A stretch of 64,000 nt of DNA. It comes from Rutidosis leptorrhynchoides. Lineage: Eukaryota > Streptophyta > Magnoliopsida > Asterales > Asteraceae. Location: contig NC_092333.1 of assembly GCF_046630445.1 (NCBI RefSeq), positions 355,169,001 to 355,233,000 of the forward strand, read 5' to 3'. Positions 38,001-52,895 of the stretch are shown one piece after another. The stretch's first letter is position 1. Each line of letters begins with the position of its first letter. The translations under genes and the position numbers were made by a program. Below the pieces are notes generated by a model. It did not search any database. It was not told the origin of the DNA and saw only the letters and a list, made by a program, of their open reading frames with translations.

Positions 38001-40787
38001 TTTTTCTGATTAAATTCGCTTGTTAAATTCTTTTAACTCGTCGTTCATCATCATCATGTTTCATCTTTGCTCATCATCATTCGAACTATAACATACACAT
38101 ATCATCATTCAAACTTAATCATAGTCATAATCATCATCGTCCTCTTATCATCATCTATATCATTATCTATATCATCATCAAAAACCATAAGTCTAATCCT
38201 TTCATCATTATGATCATCACTCCATCTCCATCATAATACTATCATCATCTAAAAGTCTTTCATCATGCTTCATGATCTTAATACACCCTCACCATCTTCA
38301 TATTTGTTTGTACAAGGAAACAGATTAGTTGCAGTACTAGTTCGCGATTAGTAGCATTAGAATAGTCGGCCCATAGGTCTATTGGGCTTAGTCTAATACC
38401 CACGGCACAATATCCTCTAGAATTGAACAAGGCTTAACTTAATTTCTACTAGCCCAATACAATTAAAAAGCCCAAAAATGAAAACACTAAATTCGGTTTT
38501 GCTTCTGTGTGATCAATTAGAAACACAACTGCCATGACCCATTATTATCATCATACATCTCCACATCATCATGATTATGAGTCATCATAAAAAAAAACGT
38601 TCTTGACCAAAAATCACGGTCCACCATAGTATATTAGGATTTGTTTCTATCACTTGTCCCACCATAAAAACTAAATGACTAACAGCAAAAATTTCGACCA
38701 CTTTACAGTTGTTATCATCCCATTTTCCATTATCACAAATATATATACAATCCCATTTTGTACACTAGCCTAATAACATTTAATGGCCCAAATAGACTCA
38801 TTTAGTTCCTTTACCGATCCGTACCAAATGCAAAAGGATGGATGCGTACAGTTGTTTGGTCCCACAGCTATCAAATGCAAATTAAATCACTAATTGTTAT
38901 CAACTAGTCAGCCATTATCAATGCCACATATCCCACTTGCATCTTTTGTCTTGGAGATTAATAAAGTGGTGTAATATAATAATCAATGCTTTCCACTTGA
39001 CAACAATTTTTAACTCATCAATCCATTACACATGGACCGAAATATGGTGAATAAAAATTCGATATATATGGTTTGAATCGAACCAGACAACGGGAGGGTT
39101 CGATTATTTTTTATCAAGTGGGGTTAGTGTATTGATATATGTCAGCCATCAAGAAAGAAAGCATCTCGTTTACTATTTTAAATTGATAACCCATACCTAC
39201 TGCAGATGACAGTAACAGTCGCTATTCCTTTTTCTTTTCAATGTTATTCTCTTCCTTTTAAAGGATCATGGAAACAAAATTATAGCCACAATAGAAGCTG
39301 CAGTTGCAGGTTGGTTAATATGGTGGTGATCGTTTGTGATTAGGATTGTGTTTGAGTGGCTTTGCAGCGAAAAAACATAGAAACACTCAGCAGCAAGAAA
39401 AATCGATTGTGGTGGTTCTTAGTAACAATGTTCTCGGATAAAGAGAGAAAGAAAGAGAGTGTGAGTGAAGGTAACGGTTTTGGTGATTTAGTTCGATAGG
39501 TTCATAAAATAATAGTAGCATATTTGTAATGGTTTGTGTGGTAGCGATTTACAGAAAAGAATATGAGAGAGAGATACACTGTGAGAGAGAGGGAAAATGG
39601 TGGTTGATATGGGTACAGAATGGTAATAGCATGGTTGTGGTTGTATGATGCTTGACATAAAAGAAATAATAAGGTTTTCATGGTTGTGAGGATGGTTCAT
39701 GGCCAAACTTAGTGAACTGAAAATTAGTAGCAGGTTATTATCGTTCAACGTCATCGGTTCAACATCATAGAATAGATGTAGTAGCAACAAGTGGGTTTGT
39801 TTAACATCTCTATATGAAGAGTTTGTGGTTCGGGTATGAGGTGGTGATTATGGTTTTCGATTGGTGATAAAATGAGTTATTCTAGGATGGTGGTTTTAGT
39901 CGTGATAGGTGGTGGTTGTGGTGAATTTGTGGTTTAATGTTTTGGTTGATAGAAATATAGAAGAGATAGTTGGTGATAGTTGTTTGATTCATAGACAGTA
40001 GACAATATATGGTAGGGTGGTTCAAGAAGCAAGTTGAGCAAATGGGTTTTTTTTTTAAGTTTTTAAAAATTAAATCATTTAGACGTAAGAAAATGATAAT
40101 TGATATAAAGTATGTGCAGTTGCTTGATTGTGTAAATGACCTTAGTAATTCGTTTGTTTATGTATCCAATTGGTCGACAGGGTCAATCAAGCAGTAACAG
40201 AAAGAAAGAAAAAATATAAAGAATATAGATGTACAGATGATATCGATATCCAACAGAATTGTACAGATTTGGTAAGAGTTTTCAACAACTACTAGATCAA
40301 AATAGAAGTCTTAACAGATGACAGTGAGTTGAAATTGGATTGGGAATATATTTCGTACAATTTTTTTTGCTTTTAATTATCTTAATATTAAATAATGATA
40401 ATAATAATTTATATTAATAATAATGATGTTAATAATAATATCTAATAAAAATACTAATACTAATATTAATATCAAGTATTTTGATAATCATTGATAATAG
40501 TTTTTTTTTTAATAATGATTTTAATAATAACAAGTAACAATAATAATAATGAAAATGATGATAATATTATTAATGATAATAATGATAATACTAATAATAA
40601 TGCTAATATTATTAATGTTAATAATACCAGTAATAATAATATTACAGTCATTTATATATAACAAGTTTGTATCTATAGATCACTGATATCAATATTAATA
40701 TTGAAAGTAATGACAGTATTATTTTAATATTTATATGATTGAATCTAATATGTTTTTATTTATGTAATACTTATTAATTTAAATTAT

Positions 40788-40795
40788 TATATATA

Positions 40796-40862
<67 letters not shown>
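40788..40862 (+). repeat. (TA)n microsatellite
   Basis: TA tract near the end of the G LTR; the tract in the sister LTR (49338-49374) is about half as long. Confidence 0.95.
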
Positions 40863-40865
<3 letters not shown>

Positions 40866-41031
40866 CATAATTATTTACACATTGGTTCGTGAATCGTCGG
40901 GAATGGTCAAAAGTTAATATATGAATATAGTTCCAAAATTTTCGAGACTCAACATTACAGACTTTGCTTATCGTGTCGGAATCATATAAAGATTAAGTTT
41001 AAATTTGGTCGGAAATTTCCGGGTCGTCACA

Positions 41032-41046
41032 GTACCTACCCGTTAA
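41032..41046 (-). promoter_or_regulatory. Element G 3' polypurine tract
   Basis: On the minus strand TTAACGGGTAGGTAC leads into the LTR start TGTGACGACC, preceded by the AAATTTCGGGACGAAATTT palindrome. Confidence 0.75.
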
Positions 41047-42339
41047 AGAAATTTCGTCCCGAAATTTGAGTAAGGTCGTCATGGTTAACCATAAAAATGC
41101 TTTCATGAAAAATATGAGCTGATAAAATAGAGTTTTATCATCATTGAGTAATATTGATAAAACGATTCGATTTTTGTGAAGCGTACGAATGAAGCTATCA
41201 CAAAAGATTGAGATGAGTAAATGCAGATTTGTCTTAACCGGTGACGTAGTCATGGTTGATTTTAGAAAAATAAGATGCGTCTTAACTTTTGACGTAGTCT
41301 GGTTTGAATTCCGGAATTCAAGGGATTCAAAAGAAAATCTTGTAAATCTATAAGATCTGATTCTTCGAGATTTAAGAAAATTAGTATCTCTTTAATTAAA
41401 TGCGATGATATGTCCCGATTACTACGCCTGATGTTTCCATTATAAATTTACCTTTTCCGTTCCATTAGTTTTCACTACTTCTATACCTTCTTTCTCAGTT
41501 CATATATCAAAAGATTATAATAATGCTTAATCCGGTTCTAATCCTTGTTCTCATGCTGACTATCGCAATGATCGTCCTTCTTTTCCAACTCCCACTAGAA
41601 GAATCTGTTTATTTCTACTATGCTCTAGTGATTATTGTATTTATAATCCTCCTGTGTCTTTATATTGCTATACGCACTGATATCCACAGTTTGTAATTTC
41701 GGTGTTGTTGTTGGGCTTTGTATTTTCCCTTATATTTTGGAGTTTCATGCTCTTGTCTTCTTTTTTTGACTTTAAGTCAACCGAATAATGTTCCATAATT
41801 CGTAGATATAGAGTTTCGAATGATTATAATGTTCTAAGCAGGAAGGAACGTGATAGCACGATTTGATTTTCAAATTTATCAACATCACGGAAGATAGAAC
41901 CATCAAGAATACCTTTTCTTGATACGTTCAAAAGTTAAGCAGAATGTAAGAGTTATGTAACATGACACATGATGATGGTATAATTTACTGTGAACCATCA
42001 TCACGTTTCATTAGAAACTCAGCATGACTTACTGTAATATAATCATGTTGGCTAAGTGCCATTATATTATACTAACTCATGCTTCAATTCCCAACACTTC
42101 TCCACAATTCATTCATAATTTATACTTAGATTTTAAAGAAGTTTCCAATATAATGAAATACAGAAAACACGAAGAGGTAGATAATTTCGAACAAGAATAT
42201 TTATGAAAATATCCTCAGAAATATCGAAGATATTTTTGATGATATTTTGGAATTTCTAAGTTCGAAGGTTGATAAAGAAAAATTTCCCGCAAGATTTTAA
42301 CATGATCTCGGAGCAATATATTCTCTAAAGATTTCATCG

Positions 42340-42510
42340 GATCCAGAATTACCTGGATTCTTTGAATATTGGGTTTGGTCCTTGTATTTGTCCTTGGTCT
42401 CCTTCATGGTTTGCTCAATCCGTTTTTCAGTACCAAATTTTTAATCGAGCGTTCCCAACACTCCATTCTTTATCATCAACCTCTTGGCCATTTAGGCCAT
42501 CTACAGTTTT
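42340..42510 (-). pseudogene. Poly(A)-binding-protein-like gene fragment in G
   Basis: The minus strand reads TVDGLNGQEVDDKEWSVGNA, the clearest of the three copies, then after a frame break GTEKRIEQTMKETKDKYK and SDEIFREYIAP. The core NG..DDKEW.VG.A is a hallmark of the RRM3 end of plant PABPs. It is sense with respect to G. Confidence 0.7.
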
Positions 42511-42589
42511 ACTGTTTCGTCTGCATTTAATGCAGCCATATCTGAATTGTCGGTTATCAATTCGAGGTGGTTTCAGGAGAATTGTGTTT

Positions 42590-42790
42590 TTAGATGATTA
42601 AATGCTGATGGTAATATGGTGGAATATGAAAGGTTCTCTGGTAACAATAAATAATGGCAACGTATATATCAAAGTTATAATAAGGTTGATTTGAATGAAA
42701 AATCGAAGTTAACTTGCTGGAGCTGTGACAAAATTTGCTACTTTGAAAGGAATTACCAAGTTATTTTGGGTAGTAATAACAATAAAGAAA
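42590..42790 (+). pseudogene. Antisense CCHC zinc-knuckle remnant in G
   Basis: The plus strand (opposite to G) reads QRIYQSYNKVDLNEKSKL then TCWSCDKICYFER near 42712-42750, matching the remnants in D and F. A stop lies just upstream. Orientation relative to the element is the same in all three. Confidence 0.5.
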
Positions 42791-43722
42791 TTAGCACACA
42801 TACGTGTTAACTCAGGTTTCGAGTGTTTTCAGGTGTATAACTATATGCATCGATTTTTTTTTCTTCCGTAGATGAAGTGCGGTTGGTTCATTCTCTCGAT
42901 TGAGGTGTTTTCAAGAATTATGAAAAGTTTGAACGCAGATTGTAACCGTCAAAATACCAATGAGGTTTAAGATGAAATCAAGTGGCAAACTTGAAGAAAT
43001 GTTTAGTTTCATATGTTATAATCAATATTTTAATTCATTTTAAATGTCCAATGTTATTAGTCCACAGTCGATAGTCCACAGTTAACAGTCCAATAATTCA
43101 TATATAGTTTAATTTATAATATTTAAATCAATTAATACGTATCGTGACCCGTGTACATGTCTCAGACTCGATCACAACTCAAAGTATATATATTATTGTA
43201 GAATCAACCTCAACCCTGTATAGCTAACTCTAGCATTACTGCATATAGAGTGTCTATGGTTATTCCAAATAATATATATAGATACGTCGATATGATATGT
43301 CAAAACCTTGTATACGTGTCCCGATATTTAAAGTGCGTAAAATAAATAACAGAAATTAAATGACGATAAATAAAATTGCGAGAATATAAATTGCGATAAT
43401 TAAATTGCGATAAATAAAATGTAATCAGTTAGCTAGGAACAGTTAGCTAGGAACAGTTAGCGTGGATTCTTAACAAAATTTTTCACATTTAATTTGTTTG
43501 TTTCTAACAAATTTTATTTTATCCATTGTTTTCTTCATTATGCCACTTGTTAGATTCTGATAGGTTAAAATCCAAATATGAAATTGAATGAAAATGGTTA
43601 TTCTGCGGTGAACGGATTCGTATCTTTGTAGATGTAAGTAGGATAGTAAATGAATGTTGAATCAGATTTGAAGAATGTACAGTGTAACTTATTAATGTGA
43701 AATCTAAATATTCCTCGGGTAT

Positions 43723-43736
43723 TACCTACCCGTTAA
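43723..43736 (-). other. Internal PPT-like motif in G
   Basis: TTAACGGGTAGGTA on the minus strand, followed by ATACCCGAGG; the same place as in D and F. Confidence 0.75.
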
Positions 43737-43971
43737 AATATTTTCACCATTAACAGTTTGTACAAAAGAATTTTTAATTACAATCCTTATGAAAATATAT
43801 ATACATATATATTTTCTTCAGATGTAATCATGGATTTAATGAGTTAATATAATATTAATCTCATTTGGTTTGCCGTTATAACAAGAGTATATAATCTCTA
43901 AAATATTATAGATTACATAATCGCCTTGTCGAACGAAGATAAATGATGTAGAATGATTCGTAGAACGATGA

Positions 43972-44502
43972 TTATGCTCGAGGTACAGAATGAAATATTG
44001 GGGCATGTGATGTTGAAACTTGTGTTGTTGGTGGTACTGTTGATGCCGGTGATGTTGTTGAAGCTGGTACATTTTGCACCATATTCTCCAAATTGATTAC
44101 TCGAGCGCGAAGTTCGTTGACTTCTTGTATTACTCCGGGATGATTGTCGGTTGGAATGAGCAGATGAATAAGGTTTAGAATTTAAGATAGAATATAATCG
44201 TGGTGAGATATTCGGGAAATGAGGGTGAAAATGGTGTTTCGGACTGGTTCGCCGGTAAGTGCTTCAGGTTCATTTCCAAGAGGTAAATTCGGTTGGTGGG
44301 TGGAAAGGATCGTTTCTTCTTGTCTCCAATGATTAAGTAGACTACGAACCCATCAGATGGATTGGGGATGGCTGATTGGTTGATTCATTCTGGTGACGCT
44401 GCTTCCGGAGCTTAGGTGAATATCCATGTCGGAATAGCTGTCGGAATAACTATCGGAATAGCTATCGGAATCTGAGGGACTCGAACTGGTTGAGGGATTC
44501 AT
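43972..44502 (-). pseudogene. Leader ORF of element G, two internal stops
   Basis: A 177-codon frame from ATG at 44502 to TAA at 43974-43972. It opens with a Ser/Asp/Tyr repeat like the D copy and has TGA at codon 50 (44355-44353) at exactly the position of the first stop in D, plus a TAA further on where D has CAA. The coiled-coil-like VNELRARVINLENMVQN is intact here. The ORF sits just inside the PBS. No family is recognised. Confidence 0.7.
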
Positions 44503-44873
44503 CTCGTACGATCAGATGAAGGATTTTCGATAAGAAATAGATTATAGGATGTAGATTAGTACCCTGTAATACATAGTTTACATATGCATATATAATACTA
44601 AAATCCCATAAGTTATGAAGGAATCTACGGAAGCTGTCAGGCAAAGGTAACAATAACAGATACGCTAAGATATGAATTTATCTATACACTGTCTATGCAA
44701 TAGAGGCAGTAAGACGTGTCTAGAATTTAAGGATGATAAGCAAATAATTTTTGGCACTAATTGATAAGCAAAAATTTTGACATGCAGACAAGGTCGAAGT
44801 CCAGACCCACTAATGCATCTACACAACTATCAGTTAGACACACTAATGCAAGACCTGGTTCGCTAAAACCACC

Positions 44874-44885
44874 GCTCTGATACCA
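44874..44885 (-). other. Element G primer binding site
   Basis: TGGTATCAGAGC on the minus strand, two bases inside the 5' LTR; initiator-Met tRNA type. Confidence 0.85.
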
Positions 44886-44887
44886 CA

Positions 44888-46263
44888 TGTCATACCCCGT
44901 CCTAATCCATCTGGACGAAGTCACCAACATCTGGTACCATTGCGATGATCGACTCCAAGTAATATCTTTAAAATGAGCAAATGCACAGCGAAAGGTTTCT
45001 TTCATACCTGAGAATAAACATACTTTCAAGTATCAACCAAAAGGTTGGTGAGTTCATAAGTTTATCATAAAACAATAAAATTCATCATTTTATTAGACCA
45101 CAAGATTTAAATCCTGCATGGTACAAATGGGCCCGAATCTTATACCCACCTGCAATGTACATGCGATATCTTTTAAATACAGTATACCTTTCTCGTGTAC
45201 GAAATCATCTTTCATAAATCTTAGTAACCGTACACATATCTTGTGCACAAAAATAACAAACACATAACCTGTGTATAAAATCATTCTCTCGATACATAAC
45301 ATTCACTTTTCATTGCCTTCATAGCTTGGCTTGGTAACCGACCTTAACATATAATACGCATAATAATATCCCCAAAACAGAACATCTCGTCTGTATAATA
45401 ATCATATAAACTTCGAAGTACTAAACACCACGCCCACTAGCCCTTCCGTCTAGTGAACATTCTGGGTGGGGGTGTTAAACCCGGTAGCTACCTTTAGGAT
45501 TCGCGTCAATTAGGCGTGCACTAATTCTCAAAATTAGTGATGTTCCCTAATTCTTAGGTTACCAAGCAATAATAATCAGGGAAAAATATTCATATCAATT
45601 GTGGCAATTATCACGTCCACATAATTCAATGGTGGCAATTATCACGTCCACCTAATTCATTCGAGGAATGTTTTGCTTGTGTCTATCTCATCAAACATTT
45701 ATAAAAGCATTTCATGTATTCGTAGTTCAAAATGTATTTCAAAAGCATTTAATAAAGCAGTTGTAAAAATAGCGCATGTATTCTCAGTCCCAAAAATGTA
45801 AAGAGTAAAAGGGAATCAAATGAACTCACAATTTTGTATTTTGTAGTAAAAATACATATGACATCATTTAACAAGAGTAGGGCTGACCTCGGATTCACGA
45901 ACCTATATCATTTATATATATTAACACATATATTTGTAATCAAACAAATTTATTATCTCTTAAATTATATATTATATATATATTATATATATTTAATTTG
46001 TATGTATCTTTAAAAATGACTAATGTTTATATAGTTATATTAATATTTATATATGATTAATATTATATTAAAATACAACATTTGTTATATATGAATGTTT
46101 ATATAAAAAAATACGTTTATAATATGTAATATTATTATAAGTATAATTTTATATACATAATATTTATTTATTATAAAAATAATAATAATGATAATACTAG
46201 TAATAAAAATAATGATAATAATAATAATGATAATAATTTGTAATAATAATAATACTTATGTTC

Positions 46264-46332
<69 letters not shown>

Positions 46333-49300
46333 GTAATAATAATAATAATAGTAATAATAATAGTAATAATAATAGTAATATTACTAATAATAATAATGAG
46401 TAATATGTAAACTACCTCAATGAAGTAGCCCTTAAAAATAATGCCCAAGTCCGGGTGTGAAGCCGCGACGTCCCGCTAACCCTATAACGCCTTAAACCAT
46501 TACACTGTCTCAGTTTTTCTGATTAAATTCGCTTGTTAAATTCTTTTAACTCGTCGTTCATCATCATCATGTTTCATCTTTGCTCATCATCATTCGAACT
46601 ATAACATACACATATCATCATTCAAACTTAATCATAGTCATAATCATCATCGTCCTCTTATCATCATCTATATCATTATCTATATCATCATCAAAAACCA
46701 TAAGTCTAATCCTTTCATCATTATGATCATCACTCCATCTCCATCATAATAATATCATCATCTAAAAGTCTTTCATCATGCTTCATGATCTTAATACACC
46801 CTCACCATCTTCATATTTGTTTGTACAAAGAAACAGATTAGTTGCAGTACTAGTTCGCGATTAGTAGCATTAGAATAGTCGGCCCATAGGTCTATTGGGC
46901 TTAGTCTAATACCCACGGCCCAATATCCTCTAGAATTGAACAAGGCTTAACTTAATTTTTACTAGCCCAATACAATTAAAAATCCCAAAAATGAAAACAC
47001 TAAATTCGGTTTTGCTTCTGTGCGATCGATTAGAAACACAACTGCCATGACCTATTATTATCATCATTAATTCTCCACATCATCATGATTATGAGTCATC
47101 ATAAAAAAAACGTTCTTGCCAAAAATCACGGTCTACCATAGTATATTAGGATTTGTTTCTATCACTTGTCCCACCATAAAAACTAAATGACTAACAGCAA
47201 AAATTTCGGCCACTTTACAGTTGTTATCATCCCATTTTCCATTATCACAAATATATAGACAATCCCATTTTGTACACTAGCCTAATAACATTTAATGTCC
47301 CAAATAGACTCATTTAGTTCCTTTACCGATCGGTACCAAATGCAAAAGGATGGATGCGTACAGTTGTTTGGTCCCACAGCTATCAAATGCAAATTAAATC
47401 ACTAATTGTTATCAACTAGTCGGCCATTATCAATGCCACATATCCCACTTGCATCTTTTGTCTTGGAGATTAATAAAGTGGTGTAATATAATAATCAATG
47501 CTTTCCACTTGACAATAATTTTTGACTCATCAATCCATTACACAGGGACCGAAATATGGTGATTAACAATTCGATATATATGGTTTGAATCGAACCAGAC
47601 AACGGGAGGGTTCGATTATTTTTTATCAAGTGGGGTTAGTGTATTGATATATGTCAGCCATCAAGAAAGAAAGCATCTCGTTTACTATTTTAAATTGATA
47701 ACCCATACCTACTGCAGATGACAGTAACAGTCGCTATTCCTTTTTCTTTTCAATGTTATTCTCTTCTTTTTAAAGAATCATGGAAACGAAATTATAGCCA
47801 CAATAGAAGCTACAGTTGCAGGTTGGTTAATATGGTGGTGATCATTTGTGATTAGGATTGTGTTTGAGTGGTTTTGCAAAAAACATAGAAATACTCAGCA
47901 GCAAGAAAAATCGATTGTGGTGGTTCTTAGTAACAATGTTCTCAGATAAAGAGAGAAAGAAAGAGAGTGTGAGTGAAGGTAACGATTTTGGTGATTTAGT
48001 TTGATAGGTTCATAAAATAATAGTAGCATATTTGTAATGGTTTGTGTGGTAGCGATTTACAGAAAAGAATATGAGAGAGAGATACACTGTGAGAGAGAGG
48101 GAAAATAGTGGTTGATATGGGTGCAGAATGGCAATAGCATGGTTGTGGTTGTATGATGCTTGACTTAAAAGAAACACTAAGGTTTTCATGTTTGTGAGGA
48201 TGGTTCATGGCCAAACTTAGTGAACCGAAAATTAGTAGCAGGTTAGTATCGTTCAACGTCATCGGTTCATCATCATAGAATAGATGTAGTAGCAACAAGT
48301 TGGTTTGTTTAACATCTCTATTTGAAGAGTTTGTGGTTCGGGTATGAGGTGGTGATTATGGTTTTCGATTGGTGATAAAATGAGTTATTCTAGGATGGTG
48401 GTTTTAGTCGTGATAGGTGGTGGTTGTGGTGAATTTGTGGTTTAATGTTTTGATTGATAGAAATATAGAAGAGATAGTTGGTGATAGTTGTTTGATTCAT
48501 AGACAGTAGACAATATATGGTAGGGTGGTTCAAGAAGCAAGTTGAGCAAATGGGTTTTTTTTTTTAAGTTTTTAAAAATTAAATCATTTAGACGTAAGCA
48601 AATGATAATTGATATAAAGTATGTGCAGTTGCTTGATTGTGTAAATGACCTGAGTAATTCGTTTGTTTATGTATCCAAATGGTCGACAGGGTCAATCAAG
48701 CAATAACAGAAAGAAAGAAAAAATATAAAGAATATAGATGTACAGATGATATCGATATCCAACAGAATTGTACAGACTTGGTAGGAGTTTTCAACAACTA
48801 CTAGATCAAAAAAAAAGTCTTAACAGATGACAGTGAGTTGAAATTGGATTGGGAATATATTTCGAACGATTTCTTTTGCTTTTAATTATCTTAATATTAA
48901 ATAATAATAATAATAATTTATATTAATAATAATGATGTTAATAATAATATCTAATAAAAATACTAATACTAATATTAATATCATGTATTTTGATAATCAT
49001 TGATAATAGTTTTTTTTTTTTAATAATGATTTTAATAATAACAAGTAACAATAATAATAATGAAAATGATGATAATATTATTAATGATAATAATGATAAT
49101 AATGATAATACTAATAATAATGCTAATATTATTAATGTTAATAATACCAGTAATAATAATATTACAGTCATTTATATATAACAAGTTTGTATCTATAGAT
49201 CACTGATATCAATATTAATATTGAAAGTAATGACAGTATTATTATAATAACAATTTATATGATTGAATCTAATATGTTGTTATTTATGTAATACTTATTA

Positions 49301-49335
49301 ATTTAAATTATTATATATACTTATGTATATACACC

Positions 49336-49377
<42 letters not shown>

Positions 49378-49543
49378 CATAACTACTTACACATTGGTTC
49401 ATGAATCGTCGGGAATGGTCAAAAGTTAATATATGAATATAGTTCCAAAATTTTCAAGACTCAACATTACTGACTTTGCTTATCGTGTCGGAATCATATA
49501 AAGATTAAGTTTAAATTTGGTCGGAAATTTCCGGGTCGTCACA
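44888..49543 (-). repeat. Element G 5' LTR
   Basis: Plus-strand ends TGTCATACCCC and GGGTCGTCACA, colinear with the 3' LTR; carries the decayed tRNA-like block 46441-46513, an AAT tract and a TA tract. Confidence 0.9.
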
Positions 49544-49548
49544 AATAA
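49544..49548 (+). repeat. Target site duplication of G, right copy
   Basis: AATAA, identical to 36358-36362. Confidence 0.85.
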
Positions 49549-49790
49549 AACATGCTAAAAAGGTCAACACGAATGTTGGTGAGCTATAGTTTTATTGTAA
49601 ACAATAGAATAATGTAGACCACGAGATTTTTGTATACAAAACAGTATGAAAAGTATATGCTTAACTGTGGGCACTCGATAACTAACTTAATAATGTAATA
49701 TATATATCACCCCCTAAAAGTACACTTGGCGAGTGCGTTAAAATATATGAAGTATTAAACACCCATTGAATGCTAGCGCGACTAGCCCGA
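49549..49790 (-). repeat. LTR remnant H, part 2
   Basis: Continues H after the G insertion (AACATGCTAAAAAGGTCAAC..., equivalent to AACATGCTTAAAACGTCAAC in the C1 LTR at 50145). It ends at CCCGA, where the C1 LTR begins. No gene. Confidence 0.65.
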
Positions 49791-52700
49791 TGAAATGTCC
49801 CGTTCTTATTGATTAAAAACGTTCCATATTAATTGATTTCGTTGCGAGGTTTTGACCTCTATATGAGACGTTTTTCAAAGACTGCATTCATTTTTAAAAC
49901 AAACCATAACCTTTATTTCATAGATAAAGGTTTTAAAAAGCTTTACATAGATTATCAAATAATGATAATCTAAAATATCCTGTTTACACACGACCATTAC
50001 ATAATGGTTTACAATACATATATGTTACAACAAAATAAGTTTCTTGAATGCAGTTTTTACACAATATCATACAAGCATGGACTCTAAATCTTGTCCTTAT
50101 TTAAGTATGCGATAGCGGTAGCTCTTAATAATCACCTGAGAATAAACATGCTTAAAACGTCAACAAAAATGTTGGTGAGTTATAGGTTTAACCTATATAT
50201 ATCAAATCATAATAATAGACCACAAGATTTCATATTTCAATACACATCCCATACATAGAGATAAAAATCATTCATATGGTGAACACCTGGTAACTGACAT
50301 TAACAAGATGCATATATAAGAATATCCCCATCATTCCGGGACACCCTTCGGATATGATATAAATTTTGAAGTACTAAAGCATCCAGTACTTTGGATGGGG
50401 TTTGTTAGGCCCAATAGATCTATCTTTAGGATTCACGTCAATTAGGGTGTCTGTTCCCTAATTCTTAGATTACCAGACTTAATAAAAAGGGGCATATTCG
50501 ATTTCGATAATTCGACCATAGAATGTAGTTTCACGTACTCGTGTCTATTTTGTAAATCATTTATAAAACCTGCATGTATTCTCATCCCAAAAATATTAGA
50601 TTTTAAAAGTGGGACTATAACTCACTTTCACAGATTTTTACTTCGTCGGGAAGTAAGACTTGGCCACTGGTTGATTCACGAACCTATAACAATATATACA
50701 TATATATCAAAGTATGTTCAAAATATATTTACAACACTTTTAATATATTTTGATGTTTTAAGTTTATTAAGTCAGCTGTCCTCGTTAGTAACCTACAACT
50801 AGTTGTCCACAGTTAGATGTACATAAATAAATCGATAAATATTATCTTGAATCAATCCATGACCCAGTGTATACATATCTCAGTATTGATCACAACTCAA
50901 ACTATATATATTTTGGAATCAACCTCAACCCTGTATAGCTAACTCCAACATTCACATATAGAGTGTCTATGGTTGTTCCGAAATATATATAGATGTGTCG
51001 ACATGATAGGTCGAAACATTGTATACATGTCTATGGTATTTCAAGATTACATAATATACAATACAAGTTGATTAAGTTATGGTTGGAATAGATTTGTTAC
51101 CAATTTTCACGTAGCTAAAATGAGAAAAATTATCCAATCTTGTTTTACCCATAACTTCTTCATTTTAAATCCGTTTTGAGTGAATCAAATTGCTATGGTT
51201 TCATATTGAACTCTATTTTATGAATCTAAACAGAAAAAGTATAGGTTTATAGTCGAAAAAATAAGTTACAAGTCGTTTTTGTAAAGGTAGTCATTTCAGT
51301 CGAAAGAACGACGTCTAGATGACCATTTTAGAAAACATACTTCCACTTTGAGTTTAACCATAATTTTTGGATATAGTTTCATGTTCATAATAAAAATCAT
51401 TTTCTCAGAATAACAACTTTTAAATCAAAGTTTATCATAGTTTTTAATTAACTAACCCAAAACAGCCCGCGGTGTTACTACGACGGCGTAAATTCGGTTT
51501 TACGGTGTTTTTCGTGTTTCCAGGTTTTAAATCATTAAGTTAGCATATCATATAGATATAGAACATGTGTTTAGTTGATTTTAAAAGTCAAGTTAGAAGG
51601 ATTAACTTTTGTTTGCGAACAAGTTTAGAATTAACTAAACTATGTTCTAGTGATTACAAGTTTAAACCTTCGAATAAGATAGCTTTATATGTATGAATCG
51701 AATGATGTTATGAACATCATTACTACCTTAAGTTCCTTGGATAAACCTATTGGAAAAGAGAAAAATGGATCTAGCTTCAATGGATCCTTGGATGGCTCGA
51801 AGTTCTTGAAGCAGAATCATGACACGAAAACAAGTTCAAGTAAGATCATCACTTGAAATAAGATTGTTATAGTTATAGAAATTGAACCAAAGTTTGAATA
51901 TGATTTTTACCTTGTATTAGAATGATAACCTACTGTAAGAAACAAAGATTTCTTGAGGTTGGATGATCACCTTACAAGATTGGAAGTGAGCTAGCAAACT
52001 TGAAAGTATTCTTGATTTTATGTAACTAGAACTTGTAGAATATATGAAGAACACTTAGAACTTGAAGATAGAACTTGAGAGAGATCAATTAGATGAAGAA
52101 AATTGAAGAATGAAAGTGTTTGTAGGTGTTTTTGGTCATTGGTGTATGGATTAGATATAAAGGATATGTAATTTTGTTTTCATGTAAATAAGTCATGAAT
52201 GATTACTCATATTTTTGTAATTTTATGAGATATTTCATGCTAGTTGCCAAATGATGGTTCCCACATGTGTTAGGTGACTCACATGGGCTGCTAAGAGCTG
52301 ATCATTGGAGTGTATATACCAATAGTACATACATCTAAAATCTGTGTATTGTACGAGTACGAATACGGGTGCATACGAGTAGAATTGTTGATGAAACTGA
52401 ACGAGGATGTAATTGTAAGCATTTTTGTTAAGTAGAAGTATTTTGATAAGTGTATTGAAGTCTTTCAAAAGTGTATAAATACATATTAAAACACTACATG
52501 TATATACATTTTAACTGAGTCGTTAAGTCATCGTTAGTCGTTACATGTAAGTGTTGTTTTGAAACCTTTAGGTTAACGATCTTGTTAAATGTTGTTAACC
52601 CAATGTTTATAATATCAAATGAGATTTTAAATTATTATATTATCATGATATTATCATGTATGAATATCTCTTAATATGATATATATACATTAAATGTCTT

Positions 52701-52822
52701 TACAACGATAATCGTTACATATATGTCTCGTTTAAAAATCATTAAGTTAGTAGTCTTGTTTTTACATATGTAGTTCATTGTTAATATACTTAATGATATG
52801 TTTACTTATCATAGTATCATTT

Positions 52823-52895
<73 letters not shown>

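Larger units (their letters stand above)
41047..43971 (-). other. Element G interior without intact genes
   Basis: Holds a block shared with D and F (near 41990-42100), the PABP-like and antisense CCHC remnants, and the internal PPT-like motif at 43723-43736. No gag-pol frame is present. Confidence 0.75.

Noticed and set aside
38040..38270. TCA/ATC-rich stretch in the G LTRs as a CRISPR-like or structured array
   Set aside because: Simple imperfect trinucleotide repeats without regular spacers; eukaryotic LTR context.
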